Shown here: piece by piece, positions 32,058 to 42,925 of the stretch
Layout: each line of letters starts with the position of its first letter
Position numbering within the stretch: the first letter of the stretch is position 1
Notes under the pieces: generated by a model
Database searches by the model: none
Told to the model about the DNA's origin: nothing
Seen by the model: only the letters and a program-made list of their open reading frames with translations
Assembly (NCBI GenBank): GCA_035079385.1
Contig: JAVHKY010000013.1
Location: forward strand, 2,604,001-2,668,000
Direction: 5' to 3'
Source of the DNA: Aspidiotus rigidus
Lineage: Eukaryota; Arthropoda; Insecta; Hemiptera; Diaspididae
Length of the DNA stretch: 64,000 bases
Translations under genes and position numbers: made by a program

Positions 32058-35000
32058 ATGATATTCATCGTTTGTTATTACTTCTACGTGCTAGCAAACG
32101 TGTGTTTTCCTTTTACCGCGGTAAGTAAATTCTCTCAAGTAATTGCACTTTATAAGTTTAGAGTATTTACTCGGTGATGGACCAAATCATTCAGGGTCAA
32201 TGAGTATATACTGGACGGATGTGTGAGAGAAGGACTAATAGTTTATTAGCACAGTAAAATCATGCAAGGTATAGTAAGTATAAGAATCGAATGCAATTAC
32301 GATGGGAGGGTGTCAGATGTCTAAGGAAGGTCGAAGCTCAAGTTTTATACAAACTTACTCTTCGAAATCATAAAATAATCTATATTCGAGAGAATAATAT
32401 TATGTATACTATTTTTTGTAGGCTGATACCACGTACCAACCGTTAATTTACGCTTTGATGCAAAATTATCACCGCGGGCAACTCGCGAACATTGCAAGTA
32501 CTAAAAGCGTCAAGGAATTAGACACCAGACAGAGAGATGACTATGAAGATGAAGAAGAGGAAGAGGAGGAGGAAGACTATTACGTCGAGGTAAACCTTGT
32601 TACATAATCGAAAATATCATGACCTATGCGGTATCCATACAAGAGTTACACATCAGTTGTTCTACATCTTTTCAGGAACCGAAATATGTGTATAAGCCGC
32701 TTATAGTTGTCCCATTCCATTTATTACGTCTTCTCAGTCGCAAACTTGTAACCCAATACTCATCAGAAGAGTATGAAGAGGAAGAAGAAGAGGCGGAAGA
32801 AATACTAGAAGAAATCCAAGAGCAAAGTGGGAGCGAGTTTTGGCAAAACGCGCTCACTCTTCCTTTCAAATTGCTCCAGACTTATGGAATTCCGGCGCTT
32901 GCTCAATATTACCCAGCTGTGGCGCAGCTACAGCAATATGCGCAGTTTTACGAGAACTTGACGCGCTCTACGGACTCCAAAGCGGCGGCCGAACTTAAGG
33001 AAGAAGTAACGGAATTAAAGGAAAATTTAAGAAAGGGCTCTCAGAAGAGTGCCATTAACGGACCGAGACGGTCCTCTTTTGATACGTTCAACGAGTATTT
33101 CCCGTATCTGGTCATTTTGGTCAAATTGGGAAGTTATTTCGTCCCCGGATTAGGTCAAGTGAAGACAGCCCTTATCGGACTTGAGGTAGTAAGAATATCG
33201 TGGAAAACAGCTTCTATGTACAATAACGGAGATAGTTGGTACGATATATTTCAAGGTTTAGGCAGAGAAGCCCTGAACGCCGTCATGGTAAGTTGACATT
33301 GGAAAGGGGGTTTTTATCGAATGAAAGATCTGAAAAACAATTTTTTAGGGATCGTTTGTCTCTCATCAAAACCCGACATTCTTTAAACTGTAAATGAGGT
33401 AGCTTTTCATGTTACCTAGAATTATAAATAATTCGAAATTACCTACCTTCATAATTTTGTGATTTGGAATGATCTAATCAGGAATCCCAAGCCTGTATAC
33501 TTTATCACCGAACACAATTGATAGTAACAAAGAGGATAACAATGCTGTGGAGTTGTATTATGATACAACTGTGGACGACTGCTCCCAATATATACGCCCT
33601 CCTTGATTTTATTTCTGTTGGCCTACAAGATTATTGATAGTCTACCTGAATTCCTTTTATGTCTGAAGAGTTTCTAATGTGTGGATTGGAAACTTGATCT
33701 CGAAAGATTAAACGTCTTCATTTTTTACCTGTTCAACTTTTCCACTTTTGTAACAGTATAATATATTTTGTTTCTCCTAGGGAAAACGAGAAGAGTTGGA
33801 GCCATTGACGAGTCCAGCAGCACAGGTTTGTAACTCAATTCGAATGGTTTCATACACCTATTTAGGATACTTAGTAATTAAGAAAAATGCTGAATCTCTC
33901 TTCAACATTTTCTCCTTCGACAAATTTACAAAAGTTGGACCCCAAAACATACTTTCAACCCTAAGGCCGAAATCGACGTGACGAATGAATCGACATCACC
34001 GACTCCATAAACTGATCTGAAACCGGCATCGACGCACAGTCGATATCACCGATAAATACCGACACATTTTCGACCAAGACTTGAAAAAAAGTGAATTGTC
34101 AGTCAACCCCAAGTCGATTTACGATCGGTATGGTTCTTTCGGGCCTTTTGATGACGTCACGGTCACATCCAAGCTGCCTCCCATACAGCTTCACAGCTGA
34201 AGATTGGAATTTTTTCAAATTCTCTTCGCCCTCCAATCATTTTTCCGGGTCTTTTTTCATACATAGACCTTGAAACTTTTTGCAGTCTTGCTCGTTGTAG
34301 CTAAATAAGATTTTAGGGCCATAATTTATCGTGGTCTTTCTGATTTGCACCTTTAATTATCAAAATTTTCTAAATTTCCTCACTCTTATAGGTCTACATC
34401 TATAGCTCGAGTCGCTCGAGTAGGCTTAGATAATGTTTCACGTTTCTCTCCCTTTCAAGAACTAGACAACAATCCGGTAAACCAATTCAAAGGAAAATCG
34501 TCGTCTAGTCGACCAAATATTTACTTCTTCGAAAGTCTTGGTCGAAATTGCGGGAATGGACGTCTTCAAATCTTTTTATCGATCCAAAATCGACTGCTAT
34601 GTGGGGTCGATCTCAGTTTGATTTGTTCACTGATCGGTTTTAAATCGACCTCTAATCTCTAATCGACATCTATTTGGGTTCAAATTTTTTCCCAGTCGCA
34701 GGTTACATTTTATGGTCGCGAACTATTTCAACCCTGTCGTGCTCACACTACATTTTGCCGTAACTTTATATGGTAGCCAATTTTAAATAATTGTAAATGA
34801 GGGATTTATGAACTGGGTTTGAATCAAAATTATACCTCTTGATCTGATCTTTCATAAAAACAGGAAATTATCACACTTGGATCTGGGATATAATGGTTTT
34901 TGTGGAACACAAATCTGCCATTTGTAGTGCTTTCAACTTTTCAATCTTTCGTAACTCCGCTCGAAGTTATTCCGTGTGAACACCAAAAGCACCAATGGAA

Positions 35001-37067
35001 AACTGAATTATTTACAAAAAACTTTTATAATTGGTATTTATTGGATTAGAGGCACTGCGCGAAAGTCATCAGCCACAATATATAGTAGCGACGATTTGAA
35101 ATATAAGAAATGATGAATTTACGCCTTCAGAATAGAAATTGAACAAAAATATGTAGGGAACAAAAGTTATAGCTCTTATTAAGATTTTTCATTTGAAAAA
35201 AAAAAAAAAAATCAAAAACAAAATCAAAATTAGTTGATCCAGACTTGAGATACTTATCAGGGTTTCTGTGAAACACTAATCCGCCATTTGTAGCGCTTTC
35301 AAATTTTTCAATCTCTTGTAACTTTGCTCCGAGTTATTAAATATTGAAACCAAAAGCACCGATGGAAAGCCGAATTATTTACAAAAAACTTTTTATAATA
35401 GGTATTTATTGCATTAGTGGACTCCACAAAAGTTATAAGCCACAATATATAGTAGCGGCAGCTTGGAATATAAGAAATGATGAATTTGCGCCTTCAGAAT
35501 AGGTATTAGGCAAAATTGTATTGAAACGAAAGTTGTATCTCTCATTGAGGTCTTTCATTAAAAAAAAAGAAAAACAAAATCAAAATTGGTTTACCCGAGA
35601 TATAAGAGATTTTGTAAAACCTGATTCCGCCATCTTTATAATTGGCCACCATGTTGAACAGCTGCTCTTCTGAAATATCTATCATTGTTTCGAGAAGCTA
35701 GAGTGAGCCTACCTAAGGGAGCGCCCATAAATTACGTGAGGCATTTTAACAGGGAACCTGTTTTATGGGGGGCTTTTTGAGAAATTTGCCGTGCGCCGTC
35801 CAGCAAAAAACTTGGAAAAATTTCGACTCTCGAGGCATCATAATAGGTTGAGATTCGAGAAAAATTTAGACTCTTAAACTATGTTATGTTAGGCTTATGG
35901 TAGGTCTAGGCCTTCTTTATACTAGCTTTATCTTGGTCTAGGCTTCCTCGAATTTTCAATACCAAATCCCATTTGACTCATAAAACAGATTCCCTGCGTT
36001 CCGGGAGGGGGGTCCAGCCAAATCTCACCAAAACTCACGTGAGGAGGAGGGGGTGCTGACAAATCTCACGTTTTTCAAGAAAATTACGTTCTTTAATAGA
36101 TAAACGCGATTGAGCACAGATAAACGTATTTAAAGCAAAAATAAACACATTTCGGAAAATCTCACGCGAGATAAGAGGGGAGGGGGTCAAGGCAAATCTC
36201 ACAATATCTCCCAAGGGGGGAAGGAGGGTCGAAAAATCACAGAAATCGCTTCACGTAATTTATGAACGCCCCCTAACAATCTCCCAAGTGGTGCTTTATC
36301 CCGTAAAATTATACCACTTTTTGCTACGGTCCATGGTTTAACTATACACTCCTCTGTCCCTCTTTCAATTTTTTTTTTAATGGGTCGTATTTTGCAATCC
36401 CCCTCAGTTGTCTACTCTGAATATTTGCTAGACACAACCACTTTATCACCCCACTTCTTCCAGTCTGACTTCATTTGTATTACTCTACAATTCACCTGAT
36501 AGTGTGATCGCTACAGACATATTACGCACAAATTGTACAATCATGAGTTTATGTTTCTGAAATACATTGATTATCAGATTTCTTTCATCGATGTATCGTC
36601 GATGGACATGGATACATTCTTCATGTTGGTGGAAAATTCAAGCTACCCACCACTAACGGACGAAGATGAGGCGACACTCCAAAAAGATATCGCTATGATA
36701 GTGGATGCTTATTTTATGAACGACGACCTGACTGAGGACAAACGAAATCAAATGATCAAGACGATCGAAATGGTGACGAAATTCATCGCTTTGCATGTGA
36801 GTGAAGAAATGTTTTATGGCAAATGTAGAGTTCTTGAAGACTCGTGTATACCTGTTCGAGTAATATTTTAGAGAGTTCTATAATGGGTAAATTCATGCAG
36901 TTGGTAGCAATTTAATACAGAAGATCTCTATGAAATATTATAACACTGTCTATGAATGATCGTAAACCCACTATGAGCGATAAAAAAATGGAACATTAAC
37001 TTATGATCATTTGTTGCAGGCTATCATACCAGCGTTTAGAAATACTTCCGGAATTGAAAATCCATAA
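32058..37067 (+). CDS. gene B: predicted secreted protein, unrecognised family (paralogue of gene A)
   Basis: Six exons: 32058-32120, 32422-32589, 32676-33287, 33781-33825, 36578-36796 and 37020-37067. All introns are phase 0; the product is 384 residues. Exon 1 is a signal-peptide-like MIFIVCYYFYVLANVCF. Two very acidic tracts (DEEEEEEEEDYY in exon 2 and EEYEEEEEEAEE in exon 3) flank an intron that gene A lacks. A helical charged stretch (AAAELKEEVTELKENLRKG) precedes a PRRSS site. The hydrophobic module VPGLG...ISWKTASMY then matches gene A. The 45-nt exon 4 and acidic exon 5 (DVSSMDMDTF...LTDEDEATL) correspond to gene A exons 3 and 4. Exon 6 encodes 15 residues. Intron 4 (2.75 kb) holds a tandem repeat and a dispersed repeat. 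Function unknown. The N-terminal half shares little with A beyond its design. Confidence 0.75.
34870..35640. repeat. tandem repeat of ~366 bp, two units plus start of a third
   Basis: Unit 1 from about 34870 and unit 2 from about 35236 share GCCATTTGTAG-GC at 34917 and 35283 (366 apart), GAATTATTTACAAAAAACTT, CCACAATATATAGTAGCG and AATATAAGAAATGATGAATT. A third start (CCGCCAT) appears at 35627. All lie inside intron 4 of gene B. No ORF. Confidence 0.85.
35749..36005. repeat. dispersed hairpin-ended repeat family, copy 5
   Basis: The left end is TTTTAACAGGGAACCTGTTT then TATGGGGGGC; the right end is CATTTGACTCATAAAACAGA then TTCCCTGCGTTCC. Left and right ends are inverted. The interior has one CTTGGAAAAATTTCGACTCT unit and a TACTAGC/TCTAGGC-rich part. 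It is inserted in gene B intron 4 on the side near exon 5. It is nearly the same as copy 7 at 63283. Confidence 0.8.
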
Positions 37068-38703
37068 CATTATCGTTCGTTAGCGAGAAGAGGATATTTA
37101 CTAAAAATATAAATCAATTTTTTTCCCTCAAATTTCTAAAAGTAGATACAGTTTCTCTACGTATAGTGTCAATACGATACAATGTAATAAATGAAAAAGG
37201 TTTTACAAAGAAGAGATAAGAGTGAAATGATTTTGCTCGTTAATATTCGAAAGCGCGACTCTTCTCCCGGGCGAGTTGAAGTCCTGATTGACGTATCGTG
37301 CACGCGACTATGTATGTATAAGAAAGAGGGTAGGTACTGATGCTGCATCGAGTGCTAAGTATCATCCACGAAACTTTCGCAGGTTTTTCAATTGCTGCGT
37401 AGGAGGAGAGCGTATATTGGCACGTTCGAAAAAGGAAGAAGAGGGAAAAAAAACAACCATCGAAACTCTCGCGAATCTGCACGAAATGAAAAGCGTTTAC
37501 CTCATAATTTCTACGCTTCTTTTTTAGTTATACAGAATATTTATATGTTGACAGTCATCGAAACTGCTTTCATTAAGCGTTACACGCGTCAACGACTCTT
37601 TTTAATTCGCCAATTTAAATAAAAAAAAAAAGTTCTCTCTTCCCGATAAGCTTCTTAATACGAAGTCTCGTCGACTGGTAAACATAGAATTTTTTTCATG
37701 CTATGAAAAATAGACTAAATTTTGTAGACAGGTTGATAACGTGTTGTATTCGGATAGAGGCAGAATATTTTCGTCGAAAGCTCGTATTTTCTACAGACGA
37801 GATAAAATATTATGTTGGCGAGTAAGGTGAAGAAATCTACGGAGAAAAAAAATATACACCCGTATTCCGTGAGAATGGGGTTAAAAAAAGGGGGAAAAAT
37901 TAAAAGAAACTTTATGTAGCGGTCAATCTCGGTATTTTGTTAAATTTAATAAGGCTATTTCTCGGTCAGACCCTTTTTGGAAAATTTCCAGCACGACGAA
38001 TTTCTAACCTTCGAAGCGTATAGTAAATAGTCTCGTAGATTTGCCGGCATCCTGGGTACACGTCAACATTCGCCCATGCCAGAACACGTTATCTTTCTTT
38101 CGTCTAGATTAGACGAGCGTATATCGCGCGTTCGTTTTGTTGGTCATTTAACTATCTAACTGGAAAACATTTATTTTATTACCTCTTATACGTTCTCGCT
38201 GTGTGCATCATCCACTGAATACACATGTCGTTCTGAACACACAAGGCCTATAGGTCTATATTCCTCAAATTACGACGTTGCTGTGATAATAATACTTGGT
38301 ATCTTTGTAGAAGGGAACTATCGAAAAATTTGACCGAATTTCGCGTGAGATTCGTACTCGTATTTTATGCATCTCTAAACTGTCTTCCTATCTACCAGAC
38401 AAGAAGAATAAATAAAAAAATTGAATTTTTTGAAAGCACGAGTCCTTTTCGGGAGACTAATTGTTCGATACAAAAGTTTCTGATCGACACGGATTCGATT
38501 ATAATCATCACCATCATCAAACGTTCCGATTTTTAGGCGTAGTTGCTTACTTTGGTCCAGCCCATTCCATCCCATCATCTCTTCATCGGGCGTCCGCGAC
38601 TCCTCTTTCCAATCGGCGAATACTGCAGTAATTTTCTTGGAAGGTGCGACTCCTTCATTCTCTCCTCATGGCTTTTCCATCTTGACCGATATTCGGCTAT
38701 TGT
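37068..38703. other. intergenic, downstream of gene B
   Basis: No supported gene; short ORFs only. AT-rich, with poly(A) at 37620-37630. AATAAA-like sequence near 37186 could serve gene B. Confidence 0.4.
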
Positions 38704-38705
38704 TA

Positions 38706-38790
38706 GAGCGCGCCACAAGCGCTCCTTTTTGAATGTTATGATCGAAGACCACGTTTCTTGATGTTGTGATATTGTGAAAGATTTTTTACG
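38706..38790. repeat. truncated copy of the TA-flanked MITE
   Basis: Starts after TA with GAGCGCGCCACAAGCGCTCC and continues GAATGTTATGATCGAAGACC and onward as in the complete copy at 39275-39371, but lacks the right terminal inverted repeat. Confidence 0.7.
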
Positions 38791-38859
38791 AAAATAGAAT
38801 TATATAGCTCAAAGTCATTTTTGCCGATTGTCCGTTCAGATGGAATTTGTGTCACATTT

Positions 38860-39200
38860 GTTCAGGCCCGAACTCGATTAGCCCCTATGAAACCATTGAC
38901 CATACCTCGACTCGAGTTGGTATGCTATCTAATTGGTGCTCGCCTGCTACAAAACACTCAAGAGTCTCACTACAACCATACATAGAATTGTTTTTTGGAC
39001 TGATTCAACGTCCGCATTGGCATGGATCACTCAAGGCAATGATTGGTCCACATTTGTAAGGAACCAAGTTAATGAAATACGCCAATTAACAAATAGCGTA
39101 GAATGGATACTAGGTAAAATTAATCCTGCAGATTTGTCTTCTCGTGGTTGCACCCATTCTCAATTGGTCTCTTCAAGATGGTGGGAGGGACCAAAGTAGC
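38860..39200 (+). mobile_element. BEL/Pao-like retrotransposon remnant (RNase H region)
   Basis: Two frames are needed. The first reads ARTRLAPMKPLTIPRLELV (near 38865) and the second FWTDSTSALAWI then LGKINPADLSSRGC and SRWWEGP (38990-39195). These are hallmark phrases of the RNase H region of BEL/Pao elements. At least one frameshift and stops make it non-functional. No long terminal repeat was found. Confidence 0.75.
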
Positions 39201-39274
39201 TTTTAAAGGAAAATGAATGGCCTAATTCAGGATTTATTTTATAAACTGAAGAAGGCCATTCAAGATGAATGCTA

Positions 39275-39371
39275 GAGTGCGCCACAAGCGCTCTTTTTCG
39301 AATGTTATGATCGAAGACCACGTTTCTTGATGTTGTGATATTGTGAAAAAAGGAGCGCTTGTGGCGCGCTC
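39275..39371. repeat. 97-bp MITE with TA target site
   Basis: The terminal inverted repeats GAGTGCGCCACAAGCGCTCT and AGGAGCGCTTGTGGCGCGCT bound a short interior, and the element is flanked by TA on both sides (39273-39274 and 39372-39373), as for Tc1/mariner-type insertions. It is too short to code. Confidence 0.75.
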
Positions 39372-39377
39372 TAACAG

Positions 39378-39990
39378 CTATTCTCTCCATACTTGGTCTT
39401 ATGTACAGAGCCTCTCTGATATCCCTGCTTCGTTTTCTGTCGAGGAGTGTGTACCCCGCCGTGCGTCGTAAAAATCTCATCCCTGTGGCTTCAATGTGAC
39501 TTCGCTCCGGTTCTCTGGGTGACTAAGGTTCTATCCGTACCACAGTTGTGGCACAGCCATTACCACTATAGACGCGGGTGACTCTGCTCACCAGGTTTCG
39601 TTTCACTGTTCGATTTATTAATCCCATTGTTTTCGGGAATTTTCCAAGCTTGTTCTTTTTGTCAGCTTCTTCCTCGTATGATAGTTTACAACCTAGGTAG
39701 ACAAAGCTCTTTACTTGTTCAATACTTGTGTTGTTAATGATTATCTTTGACCTTGTTTTGGTCCCTCCCAATAAACGCCACTGTTTTGGTTTTCTTGCTT
39801 GATATTCTCATATTATCCCTTGCCACGGAGTCCAAGTGGTTTACCGATCGCTGAAGACTGTCCAAACAGCCTGGTTGTCTGCAAAGAGCAGCGTCTCGAG
39901 CTTCGTTTCTCCTGTCAGCCGTATTCCTGTCGCGTCGGATCATCTACTCAGAGTCTTACCATCTTGTCGATGTTTACAATGGATACCATC
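39378..39990 (-). mobile_element. decayed non-LTR retrotransposon (LINE), end of RT domain
   Basis: On the minus strand, pieces in changing frames read ISSKKTKTVAFIGRDQNK, IEQVKSFVYLGCKLSYEEEA, GLINRTVKRNL and MRFLRRTAGYTLLDRKRSRD. These are typical of the C-terminal RT/thumb region of an insect LINE family. Stops and shifts break the frame. The MITE at 39275-39371 abuts its 3' side, where the family would continue, so it probably inserted into this copy. Confidence 0.72.
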
Positions 39991-40386
39991 GTCTTAGGCC
40001 GTTGGTGATGTTTCTGAAATTTCAGGTATGTGTTTTCATTGTGATCTGGAATTTGTTGTTTTCATACATATTACTCTGGACGAAAATACTCACTCAAAAT
40101 TCTGGAACAAGCTTCCGATTATGATATGCATTGTAAATTACGAATTGAATCATTCTGCTTCTTGAGAAGACGTTCTCAATTCGTGACTCGGACTATTACA
40201 AGTTTCTATTAGTGATCAGGAGAATCGATCAAAATGAAAAGAAAATGGGGGAAGCGGTGACCGATGCGCCCTCCATCCCTGGTTGCAAATACCCAAAGCG
40301 CAAAAATGGTGCCACTTGGCCAGAAAAAGAAGCTGGGCGGCCGTAGAAATCAATAAAAGCTGTGATACAATCAGTCAGATTTGATT

Positions 40387-40459
40387 GCCCTCGTAACTCA
40401 GCGGTTAGAGCAGTCGCCCGGCAAGCGAAAGGTCTCGGGTTCTGATCCCGACGATGTGG
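40387..40459 (+). pseudogene. tRNA-like sequence (SINE head or tRNA pseudogene)
   Basis: A box-like TAACTCAGCGGTTAGAGCA and B box GGTTCTGATCC (40438-40448) are present. The T stem TCGGG/CCCGA is perfect and the anticodon stem TCGC/GCGA encloses a seven-base loop CCGGCAA. Against a working tRNA: position 33 is C instead of U, the implied anticodon GGC (Ala) is not normally used in eukaryotes, and only part of the acceptor stem pairs. It is best read as a tRNA-derived SINE head or a dead tRNA. Confidence 0.55.
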
Positions 40460-42254
40460 TCAAATTTTTTCATTTACCAACAACCCCCCTCTCCACCGTA
40501 TACAATTTGCAATATTATTCGAGATTAGGAAGCACAAAAACCCGATGGGGAGGGGATCGATAACAAGTGAAAGTATGGGGGAGAAATTATGAGATTTTAT
40601 AGTACGATTAGCGCAAATTATGCTTAATATTGAGCCATCATTTTAATTTCCAACCAATTTATGGAAGATTTCTATTGCTCCCCTCTGAAAAAGATGTGAC
40701 TGAGTACTCGGAAATATTGAGAGTTGAAAAAATTTTCATGAACTCTACAGCGACCGTGCCGAGAAAAATGTTCTCAAGGAAAGAAGTCATTCGAATAGCA
40801 CGAACAATATAAAAATTTATCGACTACTTCTTTTACACTTGCTTGATCAATCTCACCAATCCATTTTGTAATATGTCCAATGAGTTCTATTCCTGAAGCC
40901 TTTGGGTGTACTTAATATAGTACAGGATTAGTTTGAAAAGATCATCATCACGTCCGTCAAAGTACAATAGAGCTAATCTGACGACCGCATCAAGATTTTG
41001 GCAATTTTAAACACCCTTGTCTTTTTTTGTTCCAGCTTCCGATTTTTTTTTTTCCTTCTCGAATGGAGTTTCGTAAATGATCTTATATTGGATAGAGTTA
41101 TCTAACTTGGTGTTTGATTTTATTGTTCGGTTATCCGTTCGTCTTTCTACAACGTTTTCCTCGTTTTCCCTAAGCGCTTGTTTCTTTTATCTACTTTTTC
41201 TATTGCTATACGCAAGACGATTATACGTTTTTGCGGCGTACTTTTTCATTCTTTTTTCCGGGCTTGAAAAATAACAGCAAATAGACGGGTATATAAAATG
41301 AGCTGCAGAACGAGAGCAGAAATAGAAGACCGATGTGAGTCATGTGGTATATTTTCCTTGATGTCGCTTTAATAGATAGACAAGCCGTAAATTTCATCCC
41401 GTTGATATAAGTCCCCCTCCGTATGGTTTAATGGTTTTATAAAAGTCGAAATAATACTTCTAGTTACGAGGATACTATTTTGTTTTTATTAGCTACGATT
41501 GTACTCAAAATTTTCCACAGCTGCTTTCTAAGTAGGCTCCATCAAGAAGAGGCTTCCCTTTGTCAAGAGTGAATTTTACGTTTCCTGGTTGAACATTATG
41601 GCATATTATTGGAGTATACTCTATAATTCTCAGAAATCATTCTTTGATAGACTCGAATATAAGAATTACGAATATGATTTTTGGTTCTCTGATATTTACC
41701 GCCTGTGCCTTCCAAAATTTGTATAGTCCATTAATCAATGTGAGGCTTCTTCTCGAGATAGAGCTTTGAAGAAACTAGCTGATGGTATTTTTCCAAAGTC
41801 TGCTCTTTCGACCTCGAATTTGACTAGTAGCTCAAGGACAAGAAACATAGTAAGTATGAACTCCATCAGTGTATAATTTATGCTGAAAACTTCTATTTAT
41901 TCCATTCATGTTTCAAAACAACGACCAGCAAAAATTAACCTTACTTGACTTTTACATGACTATAATTATTTCCCTATCGTTCGAGCTGGTTGAAAGAAAG
42001 AACAACGTACTTATACGTTATGTTAGAAGTACGAGTAAACATTTTATTATATATTTAAGATGATGTGTACCGTACCTACTATTTTGAAATGCTATAAGAA
42101 AGGGGCGTTTGAAGTTTCATATACATACCACAAATTTGCAAATAGCCCCACAAATAGTCCAAACCAGGAAAGAGACGTTTGCGGTGGCGTTCGTCATAAA
42201 TCTACAAATGGTCCCGCAAAAAGTCCAAATTGGGAAAGAGGCTGAAAAAGTTTT
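40460..42254. other. intergenic, no gene recognised
   Basis: The first hundred bases may be the body of a tRNA-derived SINE. The rest contains short ORFs without domains. No RNA gene or clear repeat. Confidence 0.4.
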
Positions 42255-42510
42255 TCGAGTGTACAATTCTACTTTATTAGTTGCTTTTACAAGAGTGATT
42301 TCGGGTGTCACCCCATCATCAGTTGTGTCGCAACTTATGAACAAGGCCTTAAACATGAGTTTTACTGTTATCTTATTGGCTATAACAATGCTATGATAGC
42401 ATTGGTTCACTCTTAGAAACTTATTCTTACAATAATATAACACTAGCACTGAGTTCTTATTGGTTGTAATATGCTGCTTAGTGATAGGTTCACTCTTTGG
42501 GCCTAAATGC
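42255..42510 (-). mobile_element. Penelope-like element terminal repeat
   Basis: Aligns with the solo copy at 30662-30905 and lies just beyond the C-terminal GIY-YIG-domain coding piece of the Penelope element (42545-42859), so it is that element's 3' terminal repeat. It carries the hammerhead-like core at 42280-42334. Confidence 0.7.
42280..42334 (-). ncRNA. hammerhead-like ribozyme motif in Penelope terminal repeat (copy 2)
   Basis: Same layout as copy 1 on the minus strand: GTTGC-GAC-ACAA, CTGATGA, stem II TGGGGTGACACCC, GAAA, ATCACTC, then TTGT-AAAA-GCAAC. The stem I strands are identical to copy 1. Stem II has changed to one that can also pair GGGT with ACCC. Stem III has lost its self-complementarity (AGTACT became ATCACT), so this copy is probably weaker. 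Confidence 0.6.
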
Positions 42511-42544
42511 TGCGTTTCTATTGGCTACGTGGTTTCCTGCTATC

Positions 42545-42859
42545 TTATTGGTCAGTTCTGTTCTTTTTCTCTCGTCCAATCACCAGGCCGAATAATTTTT
42601 TGCTGTTAAATGTGATTACATTGTTCAAGAGGATGGCTTTCTTCCTCTTTGCTTTTGCGATCTCCACTTGTTTCCAGAGTTTTCTTCTTTTTGTGCGATC
42701 CTCTACGTGTATGACTTCAAATATTTCCTCTCCATTGTAGTGTTCTTCGTTACAGTGTTTCCCAAACAGTAACTTGCTATCTTCTTTTTCCCTTGACTTT
42801 CCGTGCTCCTTTTTCCTGGTCTTGGTGCTACCGAGTTCATCTCCAGCGTTCAGGTACAT
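42545..42859 (-). mobile_element. Penelope-like element, C-terminal coding remnant
   Basis: Minus-strand ORF with RKLWKQVEIAKAKRKKAILL followed by NNVITFNSKKL, resembling the segment after the GIY-YIG nuclease in Penelope proteins. It is separated from the GIY-YIG part by an inverted terminal-repeat fragment (42926-42985). Confidence 0.55.
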
Positions 42860-42925
42860 TGTTCCGTTTCAGCACAACTTTTAGGTCAACTTGGTATTTC
42901 TGTGTTGGACCTCTGGTTAGCTCTT

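Noticed and set aside
40387..40459. Functional tRNA gene
   Set aside because: C at position 33, eukaryote-unused anticodon GGC and a mostly unpaired acceptor stem.
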